Below are positions 46,827 through 59,346 of a stretch of DNA of 64,000 nucleotides, one piece after another (position 1 is the stretch's first letter; each line of letters begins with the position of its first letter). A program made the translations under genes and the position numbers. Source of the DNA: Steromphala cineraria (taxonomy: Eukaryota > Mollusca > Gastropoda > Trochida > Trochidae); NCBI GenBank assembly GCA_916613615.1, contig OU744726.1, positions 70,962,976-71,026,975 on the forward strand, read 5' to 3'. The notes below the pieces were generated by a model. It was not told where the DNA came from, did not search any database, and saw nothing but the letters and a program-made list of their open reading frames with translations.

Positions 46827-48222
46827 CAGAGTTTACAAAAACGTCTAATGGAATTCCAAAGATATCTCACTGCTTTATACTTGGAAAGAACAGGATCCAA
46901 ATAATGTAAATTCGGAAATCGCCACACATATTTTGTTTTGTCCAATATGTATTACAAACGTGAGTTAAAGGCGAGATTAGAATATCGAGTTGAACATCCC
47001 TTGCCGACCCTGTGTCCAGATCAGCTTCTGTAGGTGTCAATAGACCTGCTTTAGGTAAACGATCGTTTTCTGGACGTCTACTGAATTCACAACCAATGCA
47101 ACTTTAGTTTGTTCAAGGACTTTCATAGCTCAGCTTCAGCATCTAGATCTACGGTGCATTAATCTTAGTAAAACAGCATGCATGTATTTTGGTTTCATGG
47201 TATTTAAAGTTTAACAAACCAAGGATTTTCATAGCTATGAAGAAAGAATTGAAAATATTACCTTTGGTCACATTGTTCATCAAGTAAACATTTCTTTCTT
47301 ATTATGCATCTACATACTGGTAACTTTCATCTACTTATCAATATCAAAACAATGCATGTTAACTTACATGTCCATGTGTAAGATAACTAGTTCATGCGAA
47401 GTCATTAATTTGAAAGAAGCAGACGACACGCAGACGATAAAGACAGGTGGAGCATAGGGGTCTATTTGATTAGGAGTCCAAATTATCCCCGATGAGATAC
47501 GGCGGATCTGCACGAGGTTATTACACAAACAAGAACACAGAGCTGAAATAAATTGTTTCGACGTCGGAGCCACGCTGCTGGTGGTCGCGATGAACTTTAC
47601 GAACTTCTCCCAACGCAGACGACAAATACGCTGCGCAGACGACATGATCTTTGGCAGACGACATCGCGCTAAGCAAGATTATCTGGATGAGATTGTTTTC
47701 TCTCTGTTGCTTCATTCCGCAGGATCTTCATTGATTCCTCCTCATGTGTCTTCTGTCTTCTGTCTTCTGTGTGAGGTCCCTCTTAGCTTGCAGCAGTTGT
47801 CAATCTGATTAGTTTTAATAATCAACTGGGATTATTATTATCATCATTGAAGTCATGAGAATATTGTGTAGAGCAGCACTATTGACCCAGCTGTCACATG
47901 GAGATTGCTATAAGGCCATTAATAGCGTGCATGTCTGGTTGATATGGCGTGAAACATTCATATGCACTGAATCAGTAAATATATGCTTAAGACAAAAGTT
48001 TGAATATTTGTAGGATATGATTTGCAGGACATGCATTGAATAAATAATTGTAGCGAGCAGGTATGCTTTGAAGCTTATGCTTATAGACAATTCTTCTTTG
48101 TTATATTTGCTACAAACCACCTTTACTGGCTTTCAAACGCATTTTGTAAGTCACTATGGTCATCGCTGCGTTATGTCCTCCATGTACCCTTTATGGTGTA
48201 CATCTTAACTAAAACACCTTAA
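46827..48222. other. Unassigned stretch
   Basis: A GC-richer patch at 47400-47780 is open on both strands (93 codons minus, 75 codons plus) with no domain seen. TCTTCTG is repeated three times near 47751. Confidence 0.45.
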
Positions 48223-48569
48223 AGGGGCAGTAGCACATTCTAGGGGGAATATAAGGTGATGTCAGGAAAATGAAAATAAATGATTACAATTGAAATACAG
48301 TGTATTTAAACTAAATCAAGCAGTAATAAATCAAATATATAATGTAAAGTTCAGTCATGTGATTCCTTTTTTTGAAACAAAATGAATTAAAGGTGTTCAC
48401 ACGAAATTGGCCGAAAGCCGATTTTATGTAAATCTTAATATTTTGTCCTCTGACAATGGATGATTGTTTAATGAGATTTTGACACGTTCAAACTTATACT
48501 TTAAGCATTGACGTACAATTATCAGTGAATAATTGAAAATACAAAATTTTCAAAACTGCTACTGCTCCT
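48223..48569 (+). mobile_element. TTAA miniature element (MITE), complete copy
   Basis: Flanked by TTAA on both sides (48219-48222, 48570-48573). Inverted ends AGGGGCAGTAGCA and the complement of TGCTACTGCTCCT. At 347 bp it has no coding capacity. TTAA targets are used by piggyBac and Kolobok transposases; the ends here do not start CCC as typical piggyBac ends do, so Kolobok-type is the better guess. Subterminal GGGGGAATATAAGGTGATGT is shared by other family members. Confidence 0.85.
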
Positions 48570-48573
48570 TTAA

Positions 48574-49848
48574 GAAATCACATTCAGACACATCAACATC
48601 TGACATTATTGTATCATATTCAGCAATAAACAAAATAACGGAAAATAAACATAATGTACAGAATATATGAATATCAAACGGTTAACCGTTTAGCACTCAT
48701 CTCAAACAAATGTCTAAATGATGAATGTTGGCTGTTTTATTGACCAAACTGATAGATATACATAACACCTATCATTATAGTGTCCTTGAGTTTATATTGC
48801 CAATTATCCTAACAATGTTCCTCTCTCAACCCGTCACGACTACAGTGCTCTCACTTCATTTTATTACATATGACGGTTTTCCTGACAAAACCAGGTTAAG
48901 TGTTCTGTGTGAAATAATCATATGCCTTTGTCTGAAGATAAGTCTTATCATATGTATTTGTATTTCTTTATTCAGTACAATGGTGTGGGCCATCGGCCCT
49001 ATGTACAACAAGATCCATTTAATTTCGATCACAATTGCACAAATTTAAACAATTATATAACCATGGTCAATCGGAGATTTGACGCATGGAAAATGTAGCA
49101 TGCTAAGTTTATGGTCACTTAGATAGCATTGAATATCTGGAGTTTTATATACAATATAAGATTATGTTCTTGTTTAATTATTTTCATTCATGTCTCTACA
49201 GAAACTATGTACATCACCACTAATCAATGAGATCATTACAACTGTCCTATCTTTCTATTTGAAAGAATAAAGCAGCCAACAAATTGACAATGCATTTAAA
49301 CAAATAATTAAAAACGTGTCATAGGCTACACCTTGTATTATACTGCCTAGGAGTTCCTAGTCATTCCTCTTAGTTCAGAAACACATGTCATTCTGATAGC
49401 AATATTTTAATATTTCAATTAAATCATGATATAGACAATGTCTTATGATTGTAAATTTTGTCCTTGTGAACCAATAATTTGCATGAAATTTGAAATTTTT
49501 GTTACAAAATTACCGAACCACTGAATGAGAGAGATCAAGTACCAGCGTTGCAGTAATTCACTGGGTAAGCTAAGGATTTGTAACCTCGTGTGACGAGCAA
49601 GCTTTGGAGGCACGCGATGCTCAAATTAATTACAAACTTTTGTCGGGGTTATCTCTGTAGGTAGACTCTTGGTACATCTACATGTATGTCCTGATCCCAA
49701 TTCTAAGCGATCACATATACATGTATGTATATCTACAACATCAGTATATATAGACTTTTATTACATAATCAGCGATGAAATACTTGGTTTTATCAGTAAA
49801 ATAAACTGTCTATCAGGCAACAGCGACGATATATGATATTTTCACTGT
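48574..49848. other. Unassigned stretch
   Basis: AT-rich. The 107-codon frame at 48725-49048 is hydrophobic and Ile/Leu/Ser-rich, as expected of random AT-rich DNA; it is not called. Confidence 0.5.
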
Positions 49849-49881
49849 GACCAGTGACGATATATTATATCGTCACTGGTC
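49849..49881. repeat. Perfect 33-bp palindrome
   Basis: The arms are GACCAGTGACGATATA and its exact complement around a single T. A partial third copy of the arm word, CAGCGACGATATA, lies 28 bp upstream. Confidence 0.9.
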
Positions 49882-51135
49882 AGGTGCCGGAACTACTTTT
49901 ACCCATATGAACAAAAGGGGATAACTTTTAAGTCTTAAAGTCGTTTTTATTACATACATGCGCCACTTATGAAATATCAACTTGACCCATGACACTCGAT
50001 GAAATAAACCTGGTATTTGGAAAACAACATGAAGTATCCTCTACATATTAAATCTTTCAACTTGTGTATATCAACTACATCGTGTTATATAGGCTTACAT
50101 TTTTTTCTTTTTATTCAAAACGTTTGAAAAGGATGTATGGATATCCTAAATTTCACAAACATTTTAATATATTTATTTCCAGATTTTTTCTTGATTTTTA
50201 ACATAAAGTAGAATTCCTTGTGTATTTTGTATATTGTTCTGGATGACAGTCTATCTGATTTACTAAAAGACTGAAACATTACCATATCATGTGTCATGCC
50301 AAATATACTTAAAGCTTTCAAAATAAAAAGAATGTGTCAATTTTGTTTTATGATTTTATAATTGATAGTTGCGGTAGTAGTTGATCAAGTCAATGTCAGT
50401 AAAAAGGTCCGTCAGATCTTTTGAACGTGTTAAAGTTGAAGATACGTCTGTTCAACTTCCATGAAGTCTTGATGCTGTTGGAAAGAATTACATTGACAGT
50501 TGTTATTGGCCTGTGCATTAACGATACATACCATGTCCTTGAGACTCGAGTTCAATAAAACATACATACAGAATGAGGATAAGATTAAGTCACTTTTTAA
50601 ATGACAACAGTCACGTAATTATAGTCGTGCATATTATACTATTCATATAGGCTATAAAACTCGAATGACGGACACGGCTATAAAGGGTATACCTAATGTA
50701 GTTTTCCAAATACAGGTTTTCTTCATTAAATGTAATTGGTATAGTTTGTTTTTCAACTTACCGATGCAACATTGAAAATAAACAAAATCGTCACTGTACC
50801 CTGGTTAACAATGTATTTCACTGATACAACCCATTATATCATTGCTGATTACATATTAAAAGGGAATCTTCAACATTTTGAGAACTTAATGCTATCCCTA
50901 TGATGTATATAGGAACTGATAAGGTCCCTTGCATTTTTTTCTATTATTTTTCTCATTTGTATTCTAGTTTTTCACACGGAACTGGAACTTAAAGCCCAAA
51001 AATATCTTTACGTCTTGAAAATAAGCTTCTGGATATGACTTCATCCTTAGCTACCGTGTTATTGAGGATGTCTCATTTTATGTTATTCTGAATGTAAATA
51101 CTGTGCGTTCATCACACCTTGTCTATTACACTGCC
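49882..51135. other. Unassigned stretch
   Basis: AT-rich; nothing supported. Confidence 0.5.
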
Positions 51136-51279
51136 CAGGTAAACAGACAGGATACACCTGTGAGTCAGTATCAACCACAGCTCGAGTACAGGTAACGTAG
51201 ATATGTAGGTATGTACCTGTTAAGGTTACTGACACCAGTGTCTTGTTGAGAGGAAAACAGGAAAACAGGAGGTCACCTG
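51136..51279. promoter_or_regulatory. Second CAGGTR cluster
   Basis: Five CAGGTA/CACCTG words (about 51136, 51155, 51189, 51214, 51274) lie in 144 bp, together with TAGGTATGTACCTG, a small palindrome. The composition resembles the cluster at 10.9-11.1 kb. Regulatory function is inference. Confidence 0.3.
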
Positions 51280-53309
51280 CTCCGCTTCATTCAATAAGAT
51301 GTACTTGATATTGTTTATGGCTGCCAGGGGATATACAAATAATAGATACACGATCTTCAGATATTCATCGCATATGCATTTGTCGAATCAAGGTTATAAC
51401 GACATATAAAGCATAGGTCATATACCCGTCAAATGGGGTGAATAAGGTTGTTCCAGGGCTGAACGTTGGGCTTCTGGCCCTTTAATAGTCCAACACTCTG
51501 TTTATTTGACATGAGAAGACCTTGCGAAATACAAGTCTACATCTGTGGTTCACTACATGCAATTATCTGAGGTTTCTTTTTATACTCCTTAACATATACT
51601 ATATCAATAATCTTTTTTTCAGAAGTATATGTATACATTTTAGAGGATAAATAAGCTAAAAAGATAAATATTAGTCTTCCTGACGCTCTGCCTGTATCTT
51701 CGTAGTTACACCTCGCCTTGTATGTCCCCTATACTACTATTACTAGTTGTTTATTTCTCAAATTATGAGTGCCTCCGATAGCTATATGGACATGCTTCCA
51801 ATTCTAACATTTCCTGCTATCCTCACATCATGTTAAAAGTCTGTCTGGGTGATGTTACAAATTATTCCCTCATAGAAACACTGTAAATGGTCTAACACTG
51901 ACTTATTACAATTACCGAGACAACTACAACAATATTTTATCATTTTTAGAGATTCATTATTGCAAGTGAGGATTGGATAACATTTAAAACACCAAATCGT
52001 GGTAAATCAAGTTTTCCATTCCTGTTAGTCACCTTTTGTAACCTCAGCTGAAACCAATGTAAGCATGTACGAGCAGACTTTAGTAGGAATATAGAATCCA
52101 TGGACAATTATTTATCTGAAATTTCCTTTCGTAGTCAAACCAATTTCGTATTCAAACACATTCACCTTTGCATATTCGGTAAAGAAAAAACGAGGTTGTA
52201 AATATGATAAGTTTTGATTAATACTTGGAAGTACTAAATACATCATCTATCTTACATAAATGTACATGCCTTAATCACTGTCTGCACTATATAATCAGTG
52301 TGATCTCCGCCGTAATGCATGTACCGAATAGCCTGATCCGATGTCAAAAAGAATAAGTAACTTAAAGTAAGTCACTCATGTTCAAAGGGTGCAAATACAT
52401 AAAGTGTGAATGCATGTTATAGTAATTGTAAAGTACGTTTGGTGAGTCCCTGACTTTTGGGTTTATGTAATACGGACACAGTTATAGGTAAACATTGACA
52501 TTCGGCTGAAATGAATTGATCAGGGTATGAGAGTTAAGTAAACGTTTTTCGCTTGAAGAGTATAAGATTTATAGAAGGCTTGACGTGATGAAACTTTCAA
52601 ATCATCAGAAATTTTATAAAACCTTCATCTGAAAAATATCATAAAGTTTAGTACTGTTGAACATACAAAACGAAAATGGTTTTTAATTTAGGCAAATGTG
52701 ATTTCGAGAAATAGTTTTAAATAGCTGCCAATCCTAATCTTTCTTGGACCTGAATTTTAACAATTTAACAATCGAGATGTAAGGACAGTTTTTTTTAAAA
52801 AGAATTGCTGTTCTTTGGTTCGTGATTTAAAGGAATGTTTAGATTTTAACATATTATTTTTCTTACCAAAATCTTTGAGAAATCAAGTAATATTAAGAAT
52901 GATATCTTTTGCGAGTTTCTGTTTTTGAGTTTATGCATCTCGTGAATATAAATATATCACTCACAATAACGAACAGTCATTCGGAAATCTTTATATCTTG
53001 TTGAATAACAAATCAAAATACCTATGATCCTTTGTAATGGTATAAAGTGTGCATGAAACCGCTCCATATTTCCCAATTTAATGAGCGTATCGTACCTCAA
53101 ACAGCACTATTTTCGTCTCCGACCCTGATTGATTGAGACTCAAACCCCGACCCGGCGTCGACAGTGTGACAGGTTACTTAGTGAGAGATTGAGTGATCCA
53201 TCCAGACAAATATTTTATTTGAGTCTCACCTCAATCATGGTAAATCCATCATCACTACACGTCCCTGGCATCACGTAACCATAAGTCATCACTCACCTAC
53301 CATAACAAT
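51280..53309. other. Unassigned stretch
   Basis: AT-rich, with no frame or repeat that I can support. A small GC-rich patch lies at about 53110-53170. Confidence 0.5.
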
Positions 53310-53800
53310 ACACTTTATAGACAATTAACTCCTTTCTTTGTCGTCGGGGCGTCTTGATTGTTCAATAAAAATACCTCTAATTTTGTTGCTTTGTATAAAA
53401 CGTACAAATTCGATTTCTTACCTTTGTATCACAATACAGGTAACACTGATACACTTGTGTTAATCAACATAAAGATGTATTATTGACAATTCTACCATTC
53501 CATTTTAAAATCCTCGTATCTTATTGGTTTATTTTATCGTCGAATTTAGAGACCTACTATGTTTTGATTTGTTTGAGTTGAACGTATATTCAATACCTGT
53601 TGCTATTATTCGGAGCGTTCGATCCACACAAAAATCAAAACAAGGTAGCTTGATCTCCTAATTAGCTCATTCCTGTGTCCTGGGGACGTTTTGATTGTTT
53701 TTTAGAAGTGCGTCCAATTTTGTTGTTAAACATTAAACATAAACATTTGATGTCTTCCTCTTGTAGAATACCCGCAATACAAAACAACATTGATATATGT
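53310..53800. repeat. Diverged direct duplication (two copies about 335 bp apart)
   Basis: The segments 53310-53455 and 53650-53800 share ordered words: GTCGGGGCGT/CTGGGGACGT, TTGATTGTT, CTAATTTTGTTG/CCAATTTTGTTG, ATTTCTTACCT/ATGTCTTCCTC, and CAATACA. Identity is perhaps 65-70%, so it is old or partly by chance. Confidence 0.4.
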
Positions 53801-54042
53801 TTGTATATTATTTTAAATCTATATGTATTAGGTATAATGAATGGTATTAAATAAATAAAACATTCTCTTAAGGATAGATTGCTTATATACTTGGATTAAT
53901 GCCTATTGCAAAAGTATAAAACCTTACATGGAGAAAATATTGCACATTCAAAATTTAAACTTCTGGACTAAATTTTGCATCAACAAAAGTCATGAATTTT
54001 CTTAATATTGTAAGAGATGCTGCGATTTCAGCTGATAATTAC

Positions 54043-54122
54043 CTTTTTATTGTACTAAAAACTTCATAGATCAAAAGATCCTCAGGCTCTGAACTTTGTC
54101 CTTGAACGATGACCCTTGCCAT
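54043..54122 (-). CDS. Possible small coding exon, minus strand
   Basis: On the minus strand an ATG at 54122 opens 26 codons (MARVIVQGQSSEPEDLLIYE..) that run into AAAAAG followed by GTAATT, a good splice donor at 54042. The peptide has a balanced composition, unlike random AT-rich translation. There is no partner exon and no family match, so this is weak. Confidence 0.14.
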
Positions 54123-54442
54123 AGAGAATCTGTGTTTTACACTCGGAGCAAGGCACACACAACACCCACACAACATCTCTGAGGGTTGCACCTCTATACA
54201 CACATACATGCACATATTGCACCTTGTCGGTGTGCTAACACACGGTGTAGAAGTCATGGATATGTCACAGGGGGTGTCTGTACAGGAGTTCATATTGACA
54301 CCAGCTTACACAACCTGGGACCCGCTAATCATAGGAGAGGGGGTGAGGGTAAAACTTGGTGCAAACTTTTATTCCTTGGCAAGGTCATTGCAAAATTTGC
54401 TTGAATGTTTTATTTTCAGAGTTCAATTATGTAACATGTTAA

Positions 54443-54799
54443 AGGGACAGTACCACGTTTTTATGGGGAATATAAGGTGATGTAAGGAAAATGAAAATTA
54501 ATGGTTCCAATTGAATGGAAACGTATTTAAACTAAATGAAGCAGCACTAATTCAAATATATAACGTCAAGTTTAGCCATGCGATTACTTTTTCTTACACA
54601 AAATGAATTAAAGATGTTCACAAAAAATGGCCACCAATGGATTTTATGTGAATCTCCATACTTTGTCCTCTGACTATGGATGATTGGCTTGTGTAATGTG
54701 ATTTTTGACACTTTCAAATTATTACATTTAGCATTAACTTACAATTATCAGTGAAATATTTAAAATATAAAATTATCAAAAAACGTGCTTCTGTCCTTT
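54443..54799 (+). mobile_element. TTAA miniature element, copy
   Basis: Left TTAA at 54439-54442 and end AGGGACAGTACCACGTTTTT. Right end AAACGTGCTTCTGTCCTTTT, with the right TTAA decayed. Internal words (GGGGAATATAAGGTGATGT, CTATGGATGATTGGC, TTTAGCATTAACTTACAATT) match the copies at 48223 and 56773. Confidence 0.83.
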
Positions 54800-54803
54800 T
54801 GAA

Positions 54804-56772
54804 GAGATATTGGATCTATATATAACATGTTAAATCGACTTACTGACTTAATGAAGGATAACAAATCAAATTACTCACATTGGTTACAAAAATGAGTGCA
54901 CGTGTTTATCTACATATCAGTACGAATTGATGATTAAATATGAGAAATTCACTCTTCATGTTTTTATCGCCACATTGCCAATTAATTTTCAAAATTACGT
55001 CCCTGTGATAATGCAATATCATTACTTCATTCTGGGGTCAATACAACTGGATTTATTACTAGTATTGCTGTCTGTATTGATCAAACGAAACAAAGTGCGA
55101 AGAATAGAAATGAAGGATGGGCGAGGAGACCTCCCTGCCACCGACCTTGTATCCAGAAGGGAACTACCAGACAAGGGCAACCATGGAAATAATCGTCATC
55201 AAATATACGGTGTAGTTTATGTCACAATAGAGACCCAGAAATTCAGAATAGGACTACAAGTCTATAAAAAGTATGTTTCTACTTGTATAACGTTTCTATC
55301 AAATCCTTGACGACCTTGTCGCCCCAGAACACACACCTGCTCCACCTCTCCAGTCACTTCTTCATCCTCCCTCTGTCCTGGCCTGGTCTCAGCTGCATTC
55401 TTAAGGTTTGTTCACTGCATTCCAAATACCAATACACAAGGACATCTTAGAAGGCACATGCAGCGAATGTTTTTCTCGTGAACTTCATACCTTCATTACA
55501 ACCATGTCGCGAAGAAATATATATCATAATTTGTATTTCGTACGAAAACACTTCTGTTTTTGTAGTGCCTCAATCGTAGGATTAGCATATTAAGTTAAAA
55601 ATTACAACATGTTATCAATATGAATTGAATCTTTTGAATTTTCAAAAGGAGAAGGAATAAAACTTTCGTAATAGTTATTGAAGATCATATGATAGCTACA
55701 TTGGTTTACTCAAAAGTGACACATGCATGGAGTTATATTTTATATTACTTTATCATAATCCTCAAAAGGATAAATTCTAAACAAATAATTTTTAATTTTA
55801 TCAAAAATAACATCGTGGCAAGTATTTTTTTAAATTTTCAAATTGTACAACTAAGTTACATTAACGTTGCTTGATAGATAATGTGATAATAATTTGACTT
55901 CACGAAGTAAAATGATAAAGATGTGTTTTTATCAAAGGCGTGGTCACCTTCAGAGGGAGTATATGCGGTAAAATGTTAGGAATACAACTGAGCTCTGTAC
56001 TGAATCGAAATACTTTCCATTTTTGAGAACAAACACACGCAAATGTAACTGTGATAGGTGAGAAAGCCTCTGGGATGCAGCAACACATCAGTGACGTGTG
56101 TGGAATACCTGCATTAGATCCGAGAGATTAGAAACACAATGCTGTAGATCCACGATGGGCTTGCTGTTTATCTCGGGTATTTTGATTTCTGTTGGTTTAT
56201 TCTATTTCTTCAGTGTTTACCTGAAAAAAGAAACATTCTGACTCAGTCCATCGATCTACGCTTTGTTAAGCTTGTGTTTTGGCAAATAGTGCATTTATTT
56301 AAGGGAGATAGAGAAATGTTGTCAATATATGAATTATACAACGACTACCTTGTTTTACATGAATATAGAATTGGTAAACGAACTAAAACATGGTTAAATT
56401 TGAAAACAGCACCAGAAAAACAATATAAGAGATAAGTAAAAGTCAAGGCAAAGTTTAATATACAAAGTCATATCAGGAATTAAAAAGTCATTTCTATGAC
56501 TCATTAATTTGAATTTCCCTAGACACATTTTTTTATTTCATGTGACAGAACTTTGTTTTATTCTAATCTCCAGTTCTGCAACACGTGCAATGCGATCATG
56601 TGCAGAATTTCTGACACATCCATACATGCTTAAATTCCATTTTTGATAATGCTAATCAAACGATGAAACTATTAGTATATTATAAGCCATAACAATTGTT
56701 AAGCTTTTAACGATAACATGTTCACAGCATTAATGCAAATGACATCAAATAGCGCCATATAACAACGGTAAC
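54804..56772. other. Unassigned stretch
   Basis: The 127-codon plus frame at 54927-55310 begins with a hydrophobic stretch (LLLVLLSVL near residues 42-50) followed by a charged region (KRNKVRRIEMKDGRGDLP..). I recognise no family and do not call it. The remainder is AT-rich. Confidence 0.4.
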
Positions 56773-57066
56773 TGGGGCAGTAGCACGTTTTTAGGGGGAA
56801 TATAAGGTGATGTCAGGAAATGAAAATATATGGTTTGAATTGAAAGACAATATATTTAAACTAAATGAAGCAGTTATAATTCAAATATATAACGTAAAGT
56901 TAAGCCATGCAACTCCTTTTTCTTACACAAAAAGAATTAAAGGTGTTCACACAAAATGGTCGCCAATGGATTTTACGTGAATCTGCATACTTTGTTCTCG
57001 GACTATGGATGATTGGCTTTGAAATATTTGAAACATAAAATTATCACAAAACGTGCTACTGCCCCT
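56773..57066 (+). mobile_element. TTAA miniature element, internally deleted copy
   Basis: Left end GGGGCAGTAGCACGTTTTTA and right end AAAACGTGCTACTGCCCC are a clean inverted pair. The right TTAA (57067-57070) is intact; the left one has been lost (GTAACT). It is about 50 bp shorter than the 48223 copy because the TTTAGCATTAACGTACAATT block is missing. Confidence 0.83.
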
Positions 57067-57279
57067 TTAATGGGGAACATCAACAGTAGCACCAGATCGG
57101 TAAAACTGTCATGCAAAGCCAAAGGAGAGCAGATGGCGCAAGTCAACATAATATAAATCAACTTATTATTATTTAGATATTCAATTCATCGGTTCCGTGT
57201 TATTGCCATAAACTGCCAAAAAAAGAATATAACGTGTACTGAAGGCCTCGTACAACAGTCAGCCATGGTGCAGATTTAT

Positions 57280-57440
57280 TCATCAAGCAGCAGCCCAGCT
57301 ACCGTTGAGTTGTGCCTGCAGTCATCATGTATGTGTGCTGTACGTGCTGTATCGCTCTAATGAGTAATCTGTGCTACTGTTTAATTACTGTAAGGGAAGG
57401 AGGAGGGGGCCTAATTATAGCACCCACCTGCTAGGTAAAC
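57280..57440. promoter_or_regulatory. Non-coding patch rich in homeodomain-like words
   Basis: CTAATGAG, TTTAATTACT and CCTAATTATAG occur within about 60 bp (57357-57417), together with an A/G-rich GGAAGGAGGAGGGGGC and CACCTG. Base composition is more balanced than in the flanks. It could be a conserved enhancer; that is a guess. Confidence 0.2.
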
Positions 57441-58432
57441 ATGAACTCAGGAGATAATTCTTTGTTTTGTGTGTCCAGAATTGACTGAGATGTTTAAATA
57501 CAGTTAAGGTCGATTGCAAAACACCACATTTCTCGTCACCATCATATATATTCAAATTTCAGATGCATGAACAAAACGAAATCAGTTGACTTTAAAATGT
57601 CCGATTGCCTATTTTTCTCTGTGCAACTCTCAGCAGATTATGTGTCAAATCGCCACAGTAGTACTAGTTGATATAACTCAATCAAAATAGTAGAGAACTG
57701 TTCTACACGAAGTAAGGTAAGTGTGCAATGCTATACTGAATTTCAGCTCAGTACCACACATGGATCGCTAATTCCAGCCGACGCTCGAAGGTTTCACCGC
57801 AATGCATAACCACAATAGCGTTGCGGGCTTTTCCTTGCAATAATACTAAAGGCCGTGATAAAAGTTAAATACTCTTGAGAGCGGCGTTAAGCCCATAATC
57901 GAATCACTTCACCTGCAATCATACTGTTTTAAGTCATGTCTCAAGTTTGGTTATAGCTCAGGCCAATGTTTGTGATCTGACAACATGTCAAGTACAATTC
58001 AACCAAAGCTACATTCCTCTAACCCGATATTCTTCTAAAGCGAACTATTCCGTTTTCCTCTTTTCCAGATTCTGGGTCTAAAAGCCGGCCCAAAGTATGA
58101 TTTCGGAGCAAATTTCCTCCGCTTTTTGAAAATGGAAATGAATTAAAGAAGTACATCGCAACTGAGGGTGTAAGTCAAACTTCAAGCGAAGCATAAGTAA
58201 GTGACATATTAAAATTAATCTAGGATGCACGTGTAGACAATACATCAAATCAAACACCTATAGCTGTGTATCTGAACAAGCATATCTTTAATCAATTTTT
58301 CTCTCTGGTATCGGTGTGGGTTAAAGGATATGCATTTCATTTGTCCAATTTCTTGCTTGATATACAAGTTTGACGTCATATTCCTAAACGTGTCTCAATT
58401 TACATGCTAGTTCAATGATTGATGTGTTTTAA
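57441..58432. other. Unassigned stretch
   Basis: No gene or repeat supported. Confidence 0.5.
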
Positions 58433-58598
58433 AATGGCCATAGCATGTTTTAAAAATATTTTCACTAATAATTGTACGTTAATGCTAAATCCATTTTTTT
58501 TATAGTGTAAAAATATCTTTACATAAACCTGTCAGAGAACAAATTGTAACAATTCACATATAGTCCTTTGGCGGCCATTTTCGGGTGAACACCTTTAA

Positions 58599-59346
58599 AG
58601 ATGCTGTTTCATACTTGCATGCATCTTCCTACGCAGAGCCTAAAAGGCCAGTTTCCAAACTGTTATTTTATGCCTTGCTGTAGAGACTTTACTTTTCTGT
58701 GCTGCTATAGTGCCCCTACAGAGTAGAAAGCAAGCACAGAAAACTCAAGGCTATGCAGCAAGGCATAAAATGACAGTTTGGAAACTGGCCTTTTAGGCTC
58801 TGCGTAGGAAGATGACTTGCATGCGGTTCAGACTGAAATTTAGCTATTGAAAAGAAATACATCACTTTGAAGAAAAATCTTTCGTCGAAATTTTGATATC
58901 ACATTTAGATTGTTTAATCAACAATAACATACTTATTTCGACGCCCAAAGCACAGTACCCCTTGTAGAAAGGGCATAGCATTCAACGAACACGCTTTCGT
59001 AGACGTAGTCATTACGCGTGTAGGGTTTACACTGTGTCACAACTAGCGTATTTGCGTTCGATGGGTATCAACTTTGGCAGCAACCTTATTCGGAGAAAAA
59101 GAAAAGAAAATCTAGTCGTGCGCGACAAAGACGATTTTCAAGCGTATATTTAGAGACCGAAAGTTGTGAGATGGCCACACTTGATTCGCCTTTATGTTGG
59201 CTGCCGTTTCCGTAATTTTGGTAAATTATCTCACATTTAATTAATTTTGGTCCGATTTTCCCTAGGTTGGTCGCTAAATTTTTCTAAAAATACAACGAAT
59301 ACATTAAAAATACTTTTTAAAATATTGCAAGTATGATACAGCATCT
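58599..59346. mobile_element. Nested TTAA element (748 bp)
   Basis: Terminal inverted repeats AGATGCTGTTTCATACTTGC and the complement of GCAAGTATGATACAGCATCT. TTAA is duplicated on both sides (58595-58598, 59347-59350). It differs in sequence from its host element, although both use TTAA. No transposase is encoded. It contains the foldback at 58614-58824 at its left end. Confidence 0.87.
58614..58824. repeat. 211-bp foldback inside the nested element
   Basis: The arms (from GCATCTTCCTACGCAGAGCC to TATGCCTTGCTG, and the reverse on the right from 58756) are nearly perfect over about 65 bp. The stem continues inward through TTTTCTGTGCT / AGCACAGAAAA. It is centred near 58719. It is either a structural part of the nested element or a third, later insertion. 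Confidence 0.88.

Noticed and set aside
48725..49048. 107-codon hydrophobic frame suggesting a membrane protein
   Set aside because: Ile, Leu, Ser and Thr richness is what random AT-rich DNA gives; no family features or start context.
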